A program made the position numbers and the translations under genes. 64,000 bases of DNA from Agrococcus jenensis (GTDB lineage: Bacteria; Actinomycetota; Actinomycetes; Actinomycetales; Microbacteriaceae): contig NZ_RKHJ01000001.1 of NCBI RefSeq assembly GCF_003752465.1, forward strand, positions 2,790,001 to 2,854,000, in the 5' to 3' direction. Of this stretch, positions 18,131 through 28,400 are shown piece by piece. Each line of letters starts with the position of its first letter. The stretch's first letter is position 1. The notes beneath the pieces were generated by a model. It had not been told where the DNA came from. It was given only the letters and a program-made list of their open reading frames with translations, and did not search any database.

Positions 18131-19306
18131 CACCGCGAACGGTCCGCGCCGACCGGCGCGCAGCAGCATCACCACCGATCCCACCAGGATCGCGACGTGC
18201 AGCAGGTTCCGCACCGTCAGCAGCAGCACCGCCCCGGGGTCGCCGACGACGAGCCAGTCGTAGCTCCACGGGAACTGCACCTGCGTGGCGACCGACACCG
18301 CGAGGATCGCGCCGACGCCGATCCAGTGGCGGCGCGCGCCGAGCTCCGCGAGCAGCAGCGCGGGCACCGTCAGCCACAGCACGAACTGCGGCGATCCCAC
18401 CTTGTTCGTGACGATCATCGCCGCCACGAGCGCCACTGCGAGCCAGACGATCGCCTCACGGCCGTGCGAGCGCCGCACCGCGAGCGCGCCGAGCGCGCAC
18501 AGCACCACGACGGCGCCGACGAGCAGCGGCGTCGCGAGCGCCGCGACCATCCCGACGCCGTCGCTGTCGACCTGGTACGTCCAGATGTCGCGGTCGAAGT
18601 AGACGTAGGCGTCGTCGCCGGTCGTGAGCCACATGTAGGGCGTCGCGGCGACCGCCTCGATCTGCAGCCCCCGGTCCTCCTGCTGCGTGAGGAACGACAG
18701 CGCGTGGCCGGAGCCGAGCAGCGCGGCGACGCCGAGCACGGCGGCAGAGACGATCGCGCCCGCGGCGAGCACCCGCAGGCGCTCGCGCCGCGCGATGAGC
18801 AGCGCGAGGTACAGCACGCCGGGCCAGACCTTCATCCACGCCGCGACCGTGAAGGCGGCCGCCGCGAGCCCCGGCCGCACGCCGCGCAGCACCGCGACGC
18901 CGATGATCGCGATCGCGACCGCGACGGTGTCGATGCGCGCGATCGCAACCGGCCCGAGCGCGAGCTGCAGCGCCAGCCACGTGCACGCGAGCACCGGCCC
19001 GCGCGGCACGCGCAGCAGCATGTGGAACGCCACGGCGTCGAGCGCCGTCACGAGCAGCACCCAGACGAGCGGCAGCGCGTCGGTGCCGAGCACGTTCGAG
19101 ACCAGGATGGGAGCCCACGCGAGCAGCGGGTACACCCACTCCACGTCGATGCCGAGCCACTCCCCCGCCTCGCCCTGCTGCACCCACGACGGGTAGACGT
19201 AGAGCACGTCGCCGAACGCGTCGGAGACGCTCGGCACGTTGAGGATCGCGAGGAGCGCGTGGACGCCGCCGAAGCCGAGCCACAGCCAGCCCCGCTCGCG
19301 CGTCAG
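17939..19306 (-). CDS. GT87-like polyprenyl-phosphate-mannose-type membrane glycosyltransferase
   Basis: About 455 residues, hydrophobic throughout, with roughly ten membrane segments. The segment FTVAAWMKVWPGVLYLALL followed by a short basic loop matches the DUF2029/GT87 pattern of mannosyltransferases that use lipid-linked mannose (as in phosphatidylinositol mannoside synthesis). SYDWLVVGDPG near the end fits that family as well. There is no ATG or GTG before the first membrane segment. The likeliest start is a CTG (19306) overlapping the TGA of the upstream CNNM gene, or a GTG further in (NVPSVSD), which would lose the first helix. The C-terminal ~63 residues are hydrophilic and fully antisense to metX, so the natural end may differ. 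Confidence 0.72.
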   Translation of the reverse strand: MTRERGWLWLGFGGVHALLAILNVPSVSDAFGDVLYVYPSWVQQGEAGEWLGIDVEWVYPLLAWAPILVSNVLGTDALPLVWVLLVTALDAVAFHMLLRVPRGPVLACTWLALQLALGPVAIARIDTVAVAIAIIGVAVLRGVRPGLAAAAFTVAAWMKVWPGVLYLALLIARRERLRVLAAGAIVSAAVLGVAALLGSGHALSFLTQQEDRGLQIEAVAATPYMWLTTGDDAYVYFDRDIWTYQVDSDGVGMVAALATPLLVGAVVVLCALGALAVRRSHGREAIVWLAVALVAAMIVTNKVGSPQFVLWLTVPALLLAELGARRHWIGVGAILAVSVATQVQFPWSYDWLVVGDPGAVLLLTVRNLLHVAILVGSVVMLLRAGRRGPFAVSGEERREQVANAAGLDEEPVMAEAALEHDGLGARHAGRQPGGEPLLVGDGEEPVARDADDERR

Positions 19307-20343
19307 AAGAGCCTCCTGGTCGCGTCGCGCACCTCGCCGACGAGCTCCTCGATGATGTCCTCGAGGAACAGCAGCCCGGTCGTGTCGCCGTTCGCGTCGA
19401 ACGAGCGCGCGATGTGCGCACCGGTCGAGCGCATGAGCGCCAGCGCGTCCTCGACCTCCGCCTCCTGGTAGATCGAGGCGAGCTGTCGGATGCGCTTGGC
19501 CGGCACGGGCTGCTCGGCCTCGTCGTCGTCGGCGCCCAGCACGTCCTTGATGTGCACGTAGCCGCTCGGCTGGCCGTCGGCGTCGGTGATCACGTAGCGC
19601 GAGAAGCCGCGCTCGCGCACGGCCTGCTCGATGTCGGCGGGCGTCGCACCGACCGGCATCGCCACGATCTCCGACAGCGGCAGGGCCACCTCGCGCACGC
19701 GCCGCTCCGTGAACTCGAACGTGCGCGAGATCGCGCCGGTGGGGTCGAAGAGCAGCCCCTCGCGCTTCGACGTCTCGACGATCGTCTCGACCTCGTCGAT
19801 CGTGAAGGCGCTCGCGGCCTCGTCGACCGGCTCGACGCGCACGAGCCGCAGGATGCCGTTCGCCACCGCGTTCATGAGCCAGATGACGGGCTTGAACACG
19901 CGGGAGATGAGCACGAGCGGGGGCGCGAGCAGCAGCACGGCCCGGTCGGGGACCGAGAACGCGGCGTTCTTCGGCACCATCTCGCCGAGCACGACGTGCA
20001 GGTAGGTGACGAGCAGCAGCGCGATGATGAACGCGACGACCGAGACCACCTCCGGCGCGAGGCCCGTCCACGACAGCGGCCCCTCGAGCAGGTGGTGGAT
20101 CGCCGGCTCCGACACGTTCAGGATCAGCAGCGAGCAGATCGTGATGCCGAGCTGACACATCGCGAGCATGAGCGAGACGTGCTCCATCGCCCACAGCGCG
20201 AGCTTCGCCGCGCGGTTGCCGCGGTCGGCGAGCGGCTCGATCTGGCTGCGTCGCGCCGAGATGACGGCGAACTCCGCGCCGACGAAGAAGGCGTTCGCCA
20301 CCAGCAGGATGACGAGCCACATGATGCCGAGCCAGTCGCTCAT
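19303..20343 (-). CDS. CNNM/HlyC-CorC family membrane protein (short form)
   Basis: 346 residues. The DUF21/CNNM transmembrane domain covers about residues 1-180 (NAFFVGAEFAVISARR near the start; VLGEMVPKNAAFSVPD in the middle). It is followed by two CBS domains to the end (FSRYVITDADGQPSGYVHIKDVL and GLLFLEDIIEELVGEV). The terminal CorC_HlyC ligand domain found in the neighbour is absent. Proteins of this family are implicated in Mg2+ or other cation efflux, but the role of a given member is uncertain. The start overlaps the upstream paralogue by ATGA (20340-20343). Confidence 0.92.
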   Translation of the reverse strand: MSDWLGIMWLVILLVANAFFVGAEFAVISARRSQIEPLADRGNRAAKLALWAMEHVSLMLAMCQLGITICSLLILNVSEPAIHHLLEGPLSWTGLAPEVVSVVAFIIALLLVTYLHVVLGEMVPKNAAFSVPDRAVLLLAPPLVLISRVFKPVIWLMNAVANGILRLVRVEPVDEAASAFTIDEVETIVETSKREGLLFDPTGAISRTFEFTERRVREVALPLSEIVAMPVGATPADIEQAVRERGFSRYVITDADGQPSGYVHIKDVLGADDDEAEQPVPAKRIRQLASIYQEAEVEDALALMRSTGAHIARSFDANGDTTGLLFLEDIIEELVGEVRDATRRLF

Positions 20344-21650
20344 CGTGCGCCCTCCTGCTGCTGCTGGTGCTCGACGAACCGCACCCGGTCGACCCGGCGG
20401 CCGTCGATGCGCTCGACGCGGAGCGAGCCGCCCTCGACCGGGACGGTGTCGCCGACGACCGGCACGGTGCCGAGCGCGGCCATGATGTAGCCGCCGATCG
20501 TCTCGTAGGGGCCGTCCTCCGGCACCTCGACGCGGGCGCGCTCGCGCAGCTCGTCCGGGCGGAAGGAGCCGGGGAACGTCACCCAGCCGGGGCCGCGCAC
20601 GACCTCGACGTGCATCCGGTCGTGCTCGTCGGAGACCTCGCCGACGACCTCCTCCACGAGGTCCTCAAGCGTCGTGATGCCGGCGGTGCCGCCGTACTCG
20701 TCGATGACGATCGCCATCTGGTAGCCGCGCTCCTTGAGGTCGGCGAGCAGCGCGTCGAGCTTGACCGACTCGGGCACGCGGTGCGGCTCCTCGGCGATCG
20801 CCCCGACCGGCACGTCGGCGCGGCGGTCGCGCGGCACCGAGATCGCCTGCTTGATGTGCGCGATGCCGAGCACGTCGTCGAGGTCGTCGTCGTAGACGGG
20901 GAAGCGGCTGAGGCCGGTCGCGTGCGACAGCGCGATGAGGTCGGCGACGGATGCGGAGCGGTCGACGGCCTGCACGCGCGGCCGCGGGGTCATGACGTCG
21001 CCGGCGCTCAGCTCCGAGAAGCGCAGCGTGCGCGAGAGCAGCGTCGCCGCGCCCGCGTCGAGCGCGCCCTCCATCGCGCTGCGGCGCACAAGGGTCGACA
21101 GCTCCTCGGCGGTGCGCGCGCCCGAGAGCTCCTCCTTCGGCTCGAGGCCGATCGAGCGGAGGATGCCGTTGGCCGAGCCGTTGAGCGCGAGCACGGCGGG
21201 CTTGAACACCGCGGTGAAGGCGCGCTGGAAGGGGGTGACTGCGATGGCGGTGCCGAGCGGCTTCGCGAGCGCGAAGTTCTTGGGCACGAGCTCGCCGATG
21301 ATCATCGACAGCACGGTCGCGCCGGTGATCGCGATCACGCTCGAGATCGGATCGGCGAAGTCCTCCGGCATCCCCCACGAGACCAGCACGGGGGTGAGCA
21401 GCCGCGAGATCGCGGGCTCCATCGTGTAGCCCGTGAGGAGCGTGGTGAGCGTGATGCCGAGCTGCGCGCTCGAGAGGTGCGTCGAGGTCTGGCGGAGCGC
21501 CTTGATGGTGCCCTCGAGCCGGGATTCCCCGCGCTCGCGCCGCGCCTCGAGCTCCGCGCGGTTCAGGTTCACCAGCGCGAACTCGCTCGCGACGAAGAGG
21601 CCGGTTCCGATCGTCAGCACGACGCCGATGCAGATCAGCAGCACGTCCAT
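20340..21650 (-). CDS. CNNM/HlyC-CorC family membrane protein (full form)
   Basis: 436 residues. A DUF21 transmembrane domain ([37 protein letters not shown]) is followed by a CBS pair ([39 protein letters not shown]). The C-terminal CorC_HlyC domain begins around residue 350. It is the first gene of a two-gene overlapping operon with the shorter paralogue, possibly extending to the GT87-like gene. The family is linked to magnesium/cobalt export and resistance; the partner ion is not evident here. Confidence 0.93.
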   Translation of the reverse strand: MDVLLICIGVVLTIGTGLFVASEFALVNLNRAELEARRERGESRLEGTIKALRQTSTHLSSAQLGITLTTLLTGYTMEPAISRLLTPVLVSWGMPEDFADPISSVIAITGATVLSMIIGELVPKNFALAKPLGTAIAVTPFQRAFTAVFKPAVLALNGSANGILRSIGLEPKEELSGARTAEELSTLVRRSAMEGALDAGAATLLSRTLRFSELSAGDVMTPRPRVQAVDRSASVADLIALSHATGLSRFPVYDDDLDDVLGIAHIKQAISVPRDRRADVPVGAIAEEPHRVPESVKLDALLADLKERGYQMAIVIDEYGGTAGITTLEDLVEEVVGEVSDEHDRMHVEVVRGPGWVTFPGSFRPDELRERARVEVPEDGPYETIGGYIMAALGTVPVVGDTVPVEGGSLRVERIDGRRVDRVRFVEHQQQQEGAR

Positions 21651-21738
21651 CAGCGGATCGGTCCCGGCTCGGGACTATGACTGGGGTCGTCGTTCACCCG
21701 GGCATCCTACCGGCGCTCGCCGTGCGGAGCCCACTCGG

Positions 21739-23181
21739 TCACCACGAGACCGGCAGCGCCTTGCCCTCCTCGTAGCCCGCCGCAGACTGCACGCCGACGC
21801 GTGCCCGCTCGCGGAACGCCGGCACGCTGTCGGCGCCCGCGTACGTGAACGACGAGCGCACGCCCGCGGTGATCATGTCGACGAGGTCCTCGACGCTCGG
21901 GCGCTGCGGGTCGAGCAGGATCGTCGAGGACGAGATGCCCTCGGCGAAGAGGCGCTTGCGCGCGAGCTCGTACGGGTCGAGCCCGCCGAACCTGCCCTCG
22001 ACGGCCTTCGTCGAGGCCATGCCCCACGACTCCTTGTAGAGCCGGCCCTGCGGGTCGCGCTGCAGCCGGCCGGGCGCCTCGATCGTGCCTGCGAACCACG
22101 AGCCGATCATGACGCTCGAGGCGCCCGCGGCGAGGGCGAGCGCGACGTCGCGCGGATAGCGCACCCCGCCGTCCGCCCACACGCGCGCGCCCAGCTCGTG
22201 CGCGGTCGCGGCGGTGTCGAGCACTGCCGAGAACTGCGGCCGGCCGACCGCGGTCATCATGCGGGTCGTGCACATGGCGCCGGGCCCGACGCCGACCTTG
22301 AGGATCGATGCGCCGGCGGCGACGAGGTCGCGCACGCCGTCGGCCGAGACCACGTTGCCCGCGGCCACGGGCAGGTCGTCGCCGATCGCGCGGCGCACCG
22401 CCTCGAGCGCGCGCAGCATCCCCTCCTGGTGGCCGTGAGCGGTGTCGACGACGATCACGTCGGCGCCAGCCTCGGCGAGCGCCTTCGCCTTCGCGCCGGG
22501 GTCGCCGTTGATGCCGACGGCCGCGGCCACGCTCAGGCGGCCGGATGCGTCGAGCGCGGGCAGGTAGAGGTCGGCGCGCAGCGCGCCGAGCCGCGAGGCG
22601 ATGCCGACGCAGCGGCCGTCCTCGACGACCGGGGCGACGTCGACGCCCTCGCGCTCGAGCGCCGCGAACATCGCGCGGCCGTCGCGGACGTCGTCCGAGC
22701 CGAGCACGGGCAGGTGCGAGTGCAGCAGGTCGCCGAGCCGCGCATCCGGGAGCGCCGACGCGAGCCGCTCGGCCGGGATCGCGCCGAGCATCGAGCCGTC
22801 GGGCGCCTCGACCACGACGCAGTGGCCCGGGATCGCGGGCACGCGCTCGAGCGCGTCCTGCACGACGTCGTCGGGGGCCGCGCGGTGCGGCGACTCGAGC
22901 GTCACGGACTGCGCCTTCACCCAGGCGATCGCTCGGCACGTCTCGTCGAGCGGCGGGTCCTGCGTGAGCACGGCGAGCGCGCCGCGTCGTGCGAGCGCCG
23001 CGGCCATGCGCGGGCCCGTGACCGAGCTCATGTTCGCCGCGACGATCGGCAGCGTCGCGCGCGTGCCGTCGTCCGGCGAGAGGTCGACGTCCATGCGGGA
23101 GCCGACGCCGCTGCGGCTGGGGACCAGGAAGACGTCGGAGTAGGTCAGGTCGTGCTCCGGCACGTCGCCGATGAATCGCAT
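21739..23181 (-). CDS. guaB1: GuaB1-family IMP dehydrogenase-related protein (probable GMP reductase)
   Basis: 480 residues, TIM-barrel IMPDH/GMPR superfamily with two CBS-like segments inserted (about residues 95-205). The catalytic loop cysteine is Cys304 in KVGVGPGAMCTTRMMTAVG; VVDTAHGHQEG and WADGGVRYPRDVALALAAG are the phosphate/nucleotide-binding parts. The GuaB1 subfamily occurs in actinobacteria beside true GuaB. The mycobacterial member has been described as a GMP reductase, converting GMP to IMP for purine salvage; assignment to this protein is by family. The gene lies 10 bp downstream of the polymerase-like gene on the same strand. Confidence 0.92.
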   Translation of the reverse strand: MRFIGDVPEHDLTYSDVFLVPSRSGVGSRMDVDLSPDDGTRATLPIVAANMSSVTGPRMAAALARRGALAVLTQDPPLDETCRAIAWVKAQSVTLESPHRAAPDDVVQDALERVPAIPGHCVVVEAPDGSMLGAIPAERLASALPDARLGDLLHSHLPVLGSDDVRDGRAMFAALEREGVDVAPVVEDGRCVGIASRLGALRADLYLPALDASGRLSVAAAVGINGDPGAKAKALAEAGADVIVVDTAHGHQEGMLRALEAVRRAIGDDLPVAAGNVVSADGVRDLVAAGASILKVGVGPGAMCTTRMMTAVGRPQFSAVLDTAATAHELGARVWADGGVRYPRDVALALAAGASSVMIGSWFAGTIEAPGRLQRDPQGRLYKESWGMASTKAVEGRFGGLDPYELARKRLFAEGISSSTILLDPQRPSVEDLVDMITAGVRSSFTYAGADSVPAFRERARVGVQSAAGYEEGKALPVSW

Positions 23182-23191
23182 GGCCCCAACG

Positions 23192-24790
23192 CTACTTCGC
23201 CTGGCTCCAGTCGCCGACGACCGCCGCCTGCACCGGGAACTCGATCGGGAAGCCGCCGAAGAGCGTGCGGCCGGCGAGCGCCGCCGCCTCGCGCACGGCC
23301 TCCGCGACCTCCTCGGCGCGCTCCGCGGGCGCCTGCACGATCACCTCGTCGTGCAGGAAGCACACGAGCGCCGCGCCCTCGACGTCGCGGATCGCCCGCC
23401 GCACCCCGGCCATCCACGCGAGCGCCCACTCGGCCGCCGTGCCCTGGACGACGAAGTTGCGCGTGAACCTGCCCCACGCGCGCGCCTGCCGACCGCCGCG
23501 CTCGTCGTCGCGCCAACGGGGCGGCAGCGGCGACGCGCGGCCGAGCCACGTGCGCACGCGCTCGCGCCGCTCCCCCGCCCTCGCGGCGGCCTCGACCGCC
23601 GCCATCGCGCGCGGGTAGGCGCGCCCGAGCCTCGGCAGCACGGCCGCCGCCTCACCGGTCGTGCCGCCGTAGAGCGCGCCGAGCATGCCGAGCTTCGCGT
23701 GCTCGCGGGTGTCGACGACGCCGCGGTCGACGAGCGCCTGGTAGAGGTCGGCGCCCCTGCCCGCGTCGGCGAGCGCCTCGTCGCGGGCGAGCGCCGCGAG
23801 CGCGCGCGGCTCGAGCTGCGCCGCGTCGGCCACCACGAGCCGCATGCCCGGCTCGGCCGCGACCGCGCCGCGGATCTGCCGCGCGATCTGCATCGCACCC
23901 GAGCCCTCCGTCGCCCAGCGCCCGGTGACGACGCCGCCGGGCACGTACTCGATCGCGAGCCGGCAGCGGCCGCGCTCGTCGACGCGCGCCCAGCGCTGCG
24001 CCCACGACCAGCCGTTCGCGGTGTGCAGCCGCGACATCCGCTTGTAGGCCACGAGCGGCTCGATCACCGGGTGGTCGTGCTCGCGCAGCTCCCAGCGCGA
24101 GGTGGAGGCGACGTCGACGCCCGCGCGCCGCAGCGCCCGCAGCACCTCCTGCGGCGAGTCGGGGTTGAGCGCCGGGTCGCCGAGGGCTTCGCGGATCTCG
24201 GTCGCGAGCGCCTCCATCCGCCGCGGCCTGCCCGCCGCGCCGATCGGCGCGGCGCGCTCGCCGAGCGCCTCGACGAGCAGCGCGTCGTGCCGCGCGCGGT
24301 CGAACGGCAGCCCCTCGCGGCTCAGCTCGACCGCGACGACCGCGCCCATCGACTCGGCGGCCGCGAGCATCGCGAGCCCGGGGTCGTCGCCGATCACCGC
24401 GTCCTGCAGCCGCAGCTGCTCGGCGAGCGCGTCGAGCGGCTCCGCCTCCGGCGCGAGCGAGAAGAGCCCCTCGGCGTCGGAGCGCAGCGAGCGCGCCCAG
24501 CGCTCCTCGGCGGGCAGCCCGCGCGCCTCGGCGAGGATGCGGTGCACGAGCCGCACGTCGCGCACGCGGTCGATCGGCACCGCGGCGTCGAGCAGCACCG
24601 GCGCGACCGCCTTCGCGTCCTGCCAGACGATGCGCGCCGGCGAGCGGCCGCCCAGGCGGTCGTCGCGCCCGACGTCGGCCGCCGGGTGGATGCGCACGTC
24701 CGTCGCCCTGCCATCGACGAGCGTCGCGACCGCGATGCGCGCGCCGCGCTCGAGGGGCACGACGCCGACGTCGCCAGGTCCGGCATCCAC
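23192..24790 (-). CDS. Family-A DNA polymerase-like protein with degenerate exonuclease region
   Basis: About 532 residues from GTG 24790. The C-terminal half is a pol I-type polymerase. Motif A is MRLVVADAAQLEPRALAALA, the O-helix region HAKLGMLGALYGGTTGEA contains a lysine and the Y-G pair, and motif C is VCFLHDEVIV. The N-terminal ~150 residues align in place with a 3'-5' exonuclease but show few of its acidic residues. Stand-alone actinobacterial proteins of this sort are annotated as bifunctional exonuclease/polymerase, and their role in vivo (repair?) is unclear. At about 530 residues it is much shorter than PolA. The start could also be a GTG ten codons in. Confidence 0.85.
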   Translation of the reverse strand: MDAGPGDVGVVPLERGARIAVATLVDGRATDVRIHPAADVGRDDRLGGRSPARIVWQDAKAVAPVLLDAAVPIDRVRDVRLVHRILAEARGLPAEERWARSLRSDAEGLFSLAPEAEPLDALAEQLRLQDAVIGDDPGLAMLAAAESMGAVVAVELSREGLPFDRARHDALLVEALGERAAPIGAAGRPRRMEALATEIREALGDPALNPDSPQEVLRALRRAGVDVASTSRWELREHDHPVIEPLVAYKRMSRLHTANGWSWAQRWARVDERGRCRLAIEYVPGGVVTGRWATEGSGAMQIARQIRGAVAAEPGMRLVVADAAQLEPRALAALARDEALADAGRGADLYQALVDRGVVDTREHAKLGMLGALYGGTTGEAAAVLPRLGRAYPRAMAAVEAAARAGERRERVRTWLGRASPLPPRWRDDERGGRQARAWGRFTRNFVVQGTAAEWALAWMAGVRRAIRDVEGAALVCFLHDEVIVQAPAERAEEVAEAVREAAALAGRTLFGGFPIEFPVQAAVVGDWSQAK

Positions 24791-24851
24791 GTCGTCGACA
24801 CTATTCTGCGCAACCCACAGTCGGATGCGGCACGATGGACCTGGAGACGCG

Positions 24852-25358
24852 ATGACAGCGCAAGTGGTGGTGCTCAACGCGACGCTCGAGCCGATCGGCG
24901 TCGCATCGCTGCAGCGCGCGGTCGCGTTCATCGTCAAGGAGCGCGCGCAGATCGTGCTGGCCGCCGACGGCACCATCCGCTCGAACTCGCTCGAGCTGCC
25001 GGTGCCCCGCGTCGTGGTCTTCAACGACTACGTGCAGATCCCCCACACGCGCCTCTACGACCGGATGCCGTGGAGCCGCCGCGGCGTGCTCGACCGCGAC
25101 CGGCGGCGGTGCGCCTACTGCGAGGGCCCGGGCGCGACGATCGACCACATCCACCCCGCCTCGCGCGGCGGCGAGTCGACATGGCTCAACACCATCACCG
25201 CGTGCGTCGCGTGCAACGGGGCGAAGGGTGATCGCACGCCCTCGGAGGCGGGGATGCCGCTGCGCTTCGAGCCGCGCGTGGTGTGGCGGCGCGAGGTCAT
25301 GCTGCTCGCGGTCGAGGCGGCAGGCGTCGACCTCGCCGAGCTCGGCCTCACGCACTGA
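24852..25358 (+). CDS. HNH endonuclease family protein
   Basis: 168 residues. N-terminal strands (VVVLNATLEPIGVASLQRA) are followed by a compact zinc/HNH module: CAYCEG, then TIDHIHPASRGGESTWLN and ACVACNGAKGDRTP, i.e. CxxC, DH, N and CxxC. This is a common, usually single-copy HNH protein of actinobacteria whose substrate is unknown. It is distinct from the DUF222-type protein at 10.7 kb. It is divergent from the polymerase-like gene, with 61 bp between the starts. Confidence 0.93.
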   Translation: MTAQVVVLNATLEPIGVASLQRAVAFIVKERAQIVLAADGTIRSNSLELPVPRVVVFNDYVQIPHTRLYDRMPWSRRGVLDRDRRRCAYCEGPGATIDHIHPASRGGESTWLNTITACVACNGAKGDRTPSEAGMPLRFEPRVVWRREVMLLAVEAAGVDLAELGLTH

Positions 25359-25446
25359 GCCCCAGCGCGCGCCACTATGCTGGAAGGACACGTGGCCGCG
25401 GACTGCCTGCGGCATGCCCGAGATTTCGGAAGAGGCGATCGATACC

Positions 25447-28400
25447 GTGTCCAGCCCTGCGGACGACAGCGACTTCGGAGCGAACGAGTGGCTCGTCGAG
25501 GAGCAGTACCAGCTCTTCGCCAAGGACAAGAGCGCCGTCGCCCAGTCATGGTGGCCCATCCTCGAGCGGTACGCGGCACAGCGCGCCTCCCGAGATGCGA
25601 CCACGAGCATGAGCGGGGCGACGACGCCGCCCGCTGCGCCTGAGGCGGCGGCGGCGGAGGCGGCTGCGCCCGCGGCGGCACCGCCCGCCCCCGCGGCCGC
25701 CCCCGCAGCGAGCGCCGCGCCGTCGCGGCCCGCGCCGCCCCGGAAGCCGGTGCGCGCCGAGTCGCGCCCGGACGGCCCCGTCGACTCCGGCAAGGGCCAG
25801 CGCGCCCAGGATGCGCCCCAGGAGCAGAAGGAGGGCCAGGCCGAGACGCCCGCGCCCGCCCGCGCCGACGGCGCCATCGTCGCCCGCACCACGCGCCAGG
25901 CCGCCCGCCCCACGCCCGTCCCGGCCGACGCGCCGAGCGCCGGTGCGAAGCAGGCGGCGAAGGCCGAGCAGGCTCCCTCCGAGCAGCCCGTCGTCACGAC
26001 GCTCCGCGGCATGCCGAAGTCGCTCGCCGCCAACATGGACAAGTCGCTCGCGGTCCCGACCGCGACGAGCGTCCGCACCGTGCCGGCCAAGCTGATGATC
26101 GACCAGCGCATCGTCATCAACAACCACCTGCGCCGCACGCGCGGCGGCAAGGTCTCGTTCACGCACATCATCGGGTACGCGATCGTCCAGGCGCTCAAGG
26201 CGTTCCCGAGCCAGAACGTCTACTACGACGAGGTCGACGGCAAGCCCTCGCTCGTCGCCCCGCCGCACATCAACCTCGGCATCGCGATCGACATGCCGAA
26301 GCCCGACGGCAGCCGCGCGCTGCTCGTGCCGAGCATCAAGGCGTGCGAGACGATGGACTTCTCGGAGTTCGTCGCGGCCTACGAGGCGATCGTCAAGAAG
26401 GCGCGCGCCAACAAGCTCGAGGCCGGCGACTTCGCGGGCACGACGATCTCGCTCACGAACCCCGGCGGCATCGGCACCGTGCACTCCGTGCCGCGCCTCA
26501 TGCAGGGCCAGGGCTGCATCATCGGCGTCGGCGCGCTCGACTACCCCGCCGAGTTCATGGGCTCGAGCCCCGAGCGGCTGGCCGACGCGGGCGTCGGCAA
26601 GACCGTCACGATGACCTCGACCTACGACCACCGCGTCATCCAGGGCGCGGGCTCCGGCGAGTTCCTCCGCATCGTGAACAACCTGCTCGTCGGCGACCAG
26701 GACTTCTACCGCGGCATCTTCGCCGACCTGCGCATCCCCTACGAGCCCATCAAGTGGTCGACCGACGTCTCGGTCCGCGCCGCCGACGAGCTCTCGAAGC
26801 AGACGCGCGTCGCGCAGCTCATCAACTCGTTCCGCGTGCGCGGCCACCTGATGGCCGACATCGACCCGCTCGAGTACGTGCAGCGCACGCACCCCGACCT
26901 CGAGATCGAGCAGCACGGGCTGTCGTTCTGGGACCTCGACCGCGAGTTCGTCACCGGCGGGTTCGGCGGCAAGCGCTCGGCGCTGCTGCGCGACATCCTC
27001 GGCGTGCTCCGCGACTCGTACTGCCGCACGATCGGCATCGAGTACATGCACATCGCCGACCCGGCGCAGCGCCAGTGGTTCCAGAGCCACCTCGAGGTGC
27101 CCTACGTCAAGCCGACGCACGACGAGCAGATGCGCATCCTGCGCAAGCTCAACGAGGCCGAGGCGTTCGAGACGTTCCTGCAGACCAAGTACGTCGGCCA
27201 GAAGCGCTTCTCGCTCGAGGGTGCCGAGTCGATGATCGCCTTCCTCGACGCGCTCCTCGCGGGCAGCGCTGAGGCCGGCCTCGACGAGGTCGCGATCGGC
27301 ATGCCGCACCGCGGCCGCCTCAACGTGCTCACCTCGATCGCGGGCAAGACCTACGGCCAGGTGTTCCAGGAGTTCGAGGGCGCAGCCGTCTTCCAGGGCT
27401 CTGGCGACGTGAAGTACCACCTCGGCAACTCGGGTGAGTTCACGGCCGCCGATGGCTCGACCGTGCCGGTCTACCTCGCGGCCAACCCGTCGCACCTCGA
27501 GGCCGTCAACGGCGTGCTCGAGGGCATCGTGCGCGCCAAGCAGGACCGCATCGGCGACGGCGAGGCATCGGTGCTCCCCGTGCTCGTGCACGGCGACGCC
27601 GCGATGGCCGGCCAGGGCGTGGTCTTCGAGACGCACCAGCTCTCGCAGCTGCGCGCGTACAAGACCGGCGGCACGATCCACCTGGTCGTGAACAACCAGG
27701 TCGGCTTCACCACGCCGCCCTCGGAGTCGCGCTCGTCCACCTACGCGACCGACGTCGCGAAGGCGATCCACGCGCCCGTGCTGCACGTGAACGGCGACGA
27801 TCCCGAGGCGGTCGTGCGCGTTGCGGAGCTCGCGTTCCAGTACCGCCAGGAGTTCAAGCGCGACATCGTCATCGACCTCATCTGCTACCGCCGCCGCGGG
27901 CACAACGAGGGCGACGACCCGACCATGACGCAGCCGCTCATGTACTCGCTCATCGAGGCGAAGCGCTCCGTCCGCACCCTCTACGCCGAGAACCTCGTCG
28001 GCCGCGGTGACATCACCGAGGAGGAGTACCAGGCGGCGCAGGCGGACTTCCAGGGCAAGCTCGAGCAGGCGTTCATGGAGACGCACGCGGCCGCGACCGG
28101 CTCGATGCCCGCCGTGACGCCGACGCCCGCTCCCGAGCAGCTCGTGGGCGAGCCCGAGACGACCGGCGTCGAACCGTCGGTCATCGAGGCGATCGGCGAC
28201 GCGCACGGCAACCCGCCCGAGGGCTTCGAGGTGCACCCGAAGGTGCAGCAGGTGCTCGACAAGCGCGTCAAGGCGACCCGCGAGGGCGGCATCGACTGGG
28301 CGTTCGGCGAGCTGCTGGCGCTCGGCTCGCTGCTGATCGAGGGCACGCCCGTGCGCATGTCCGGGCAGGACACGCGTCGCGGCACGTTCGTGCAGCGCCA

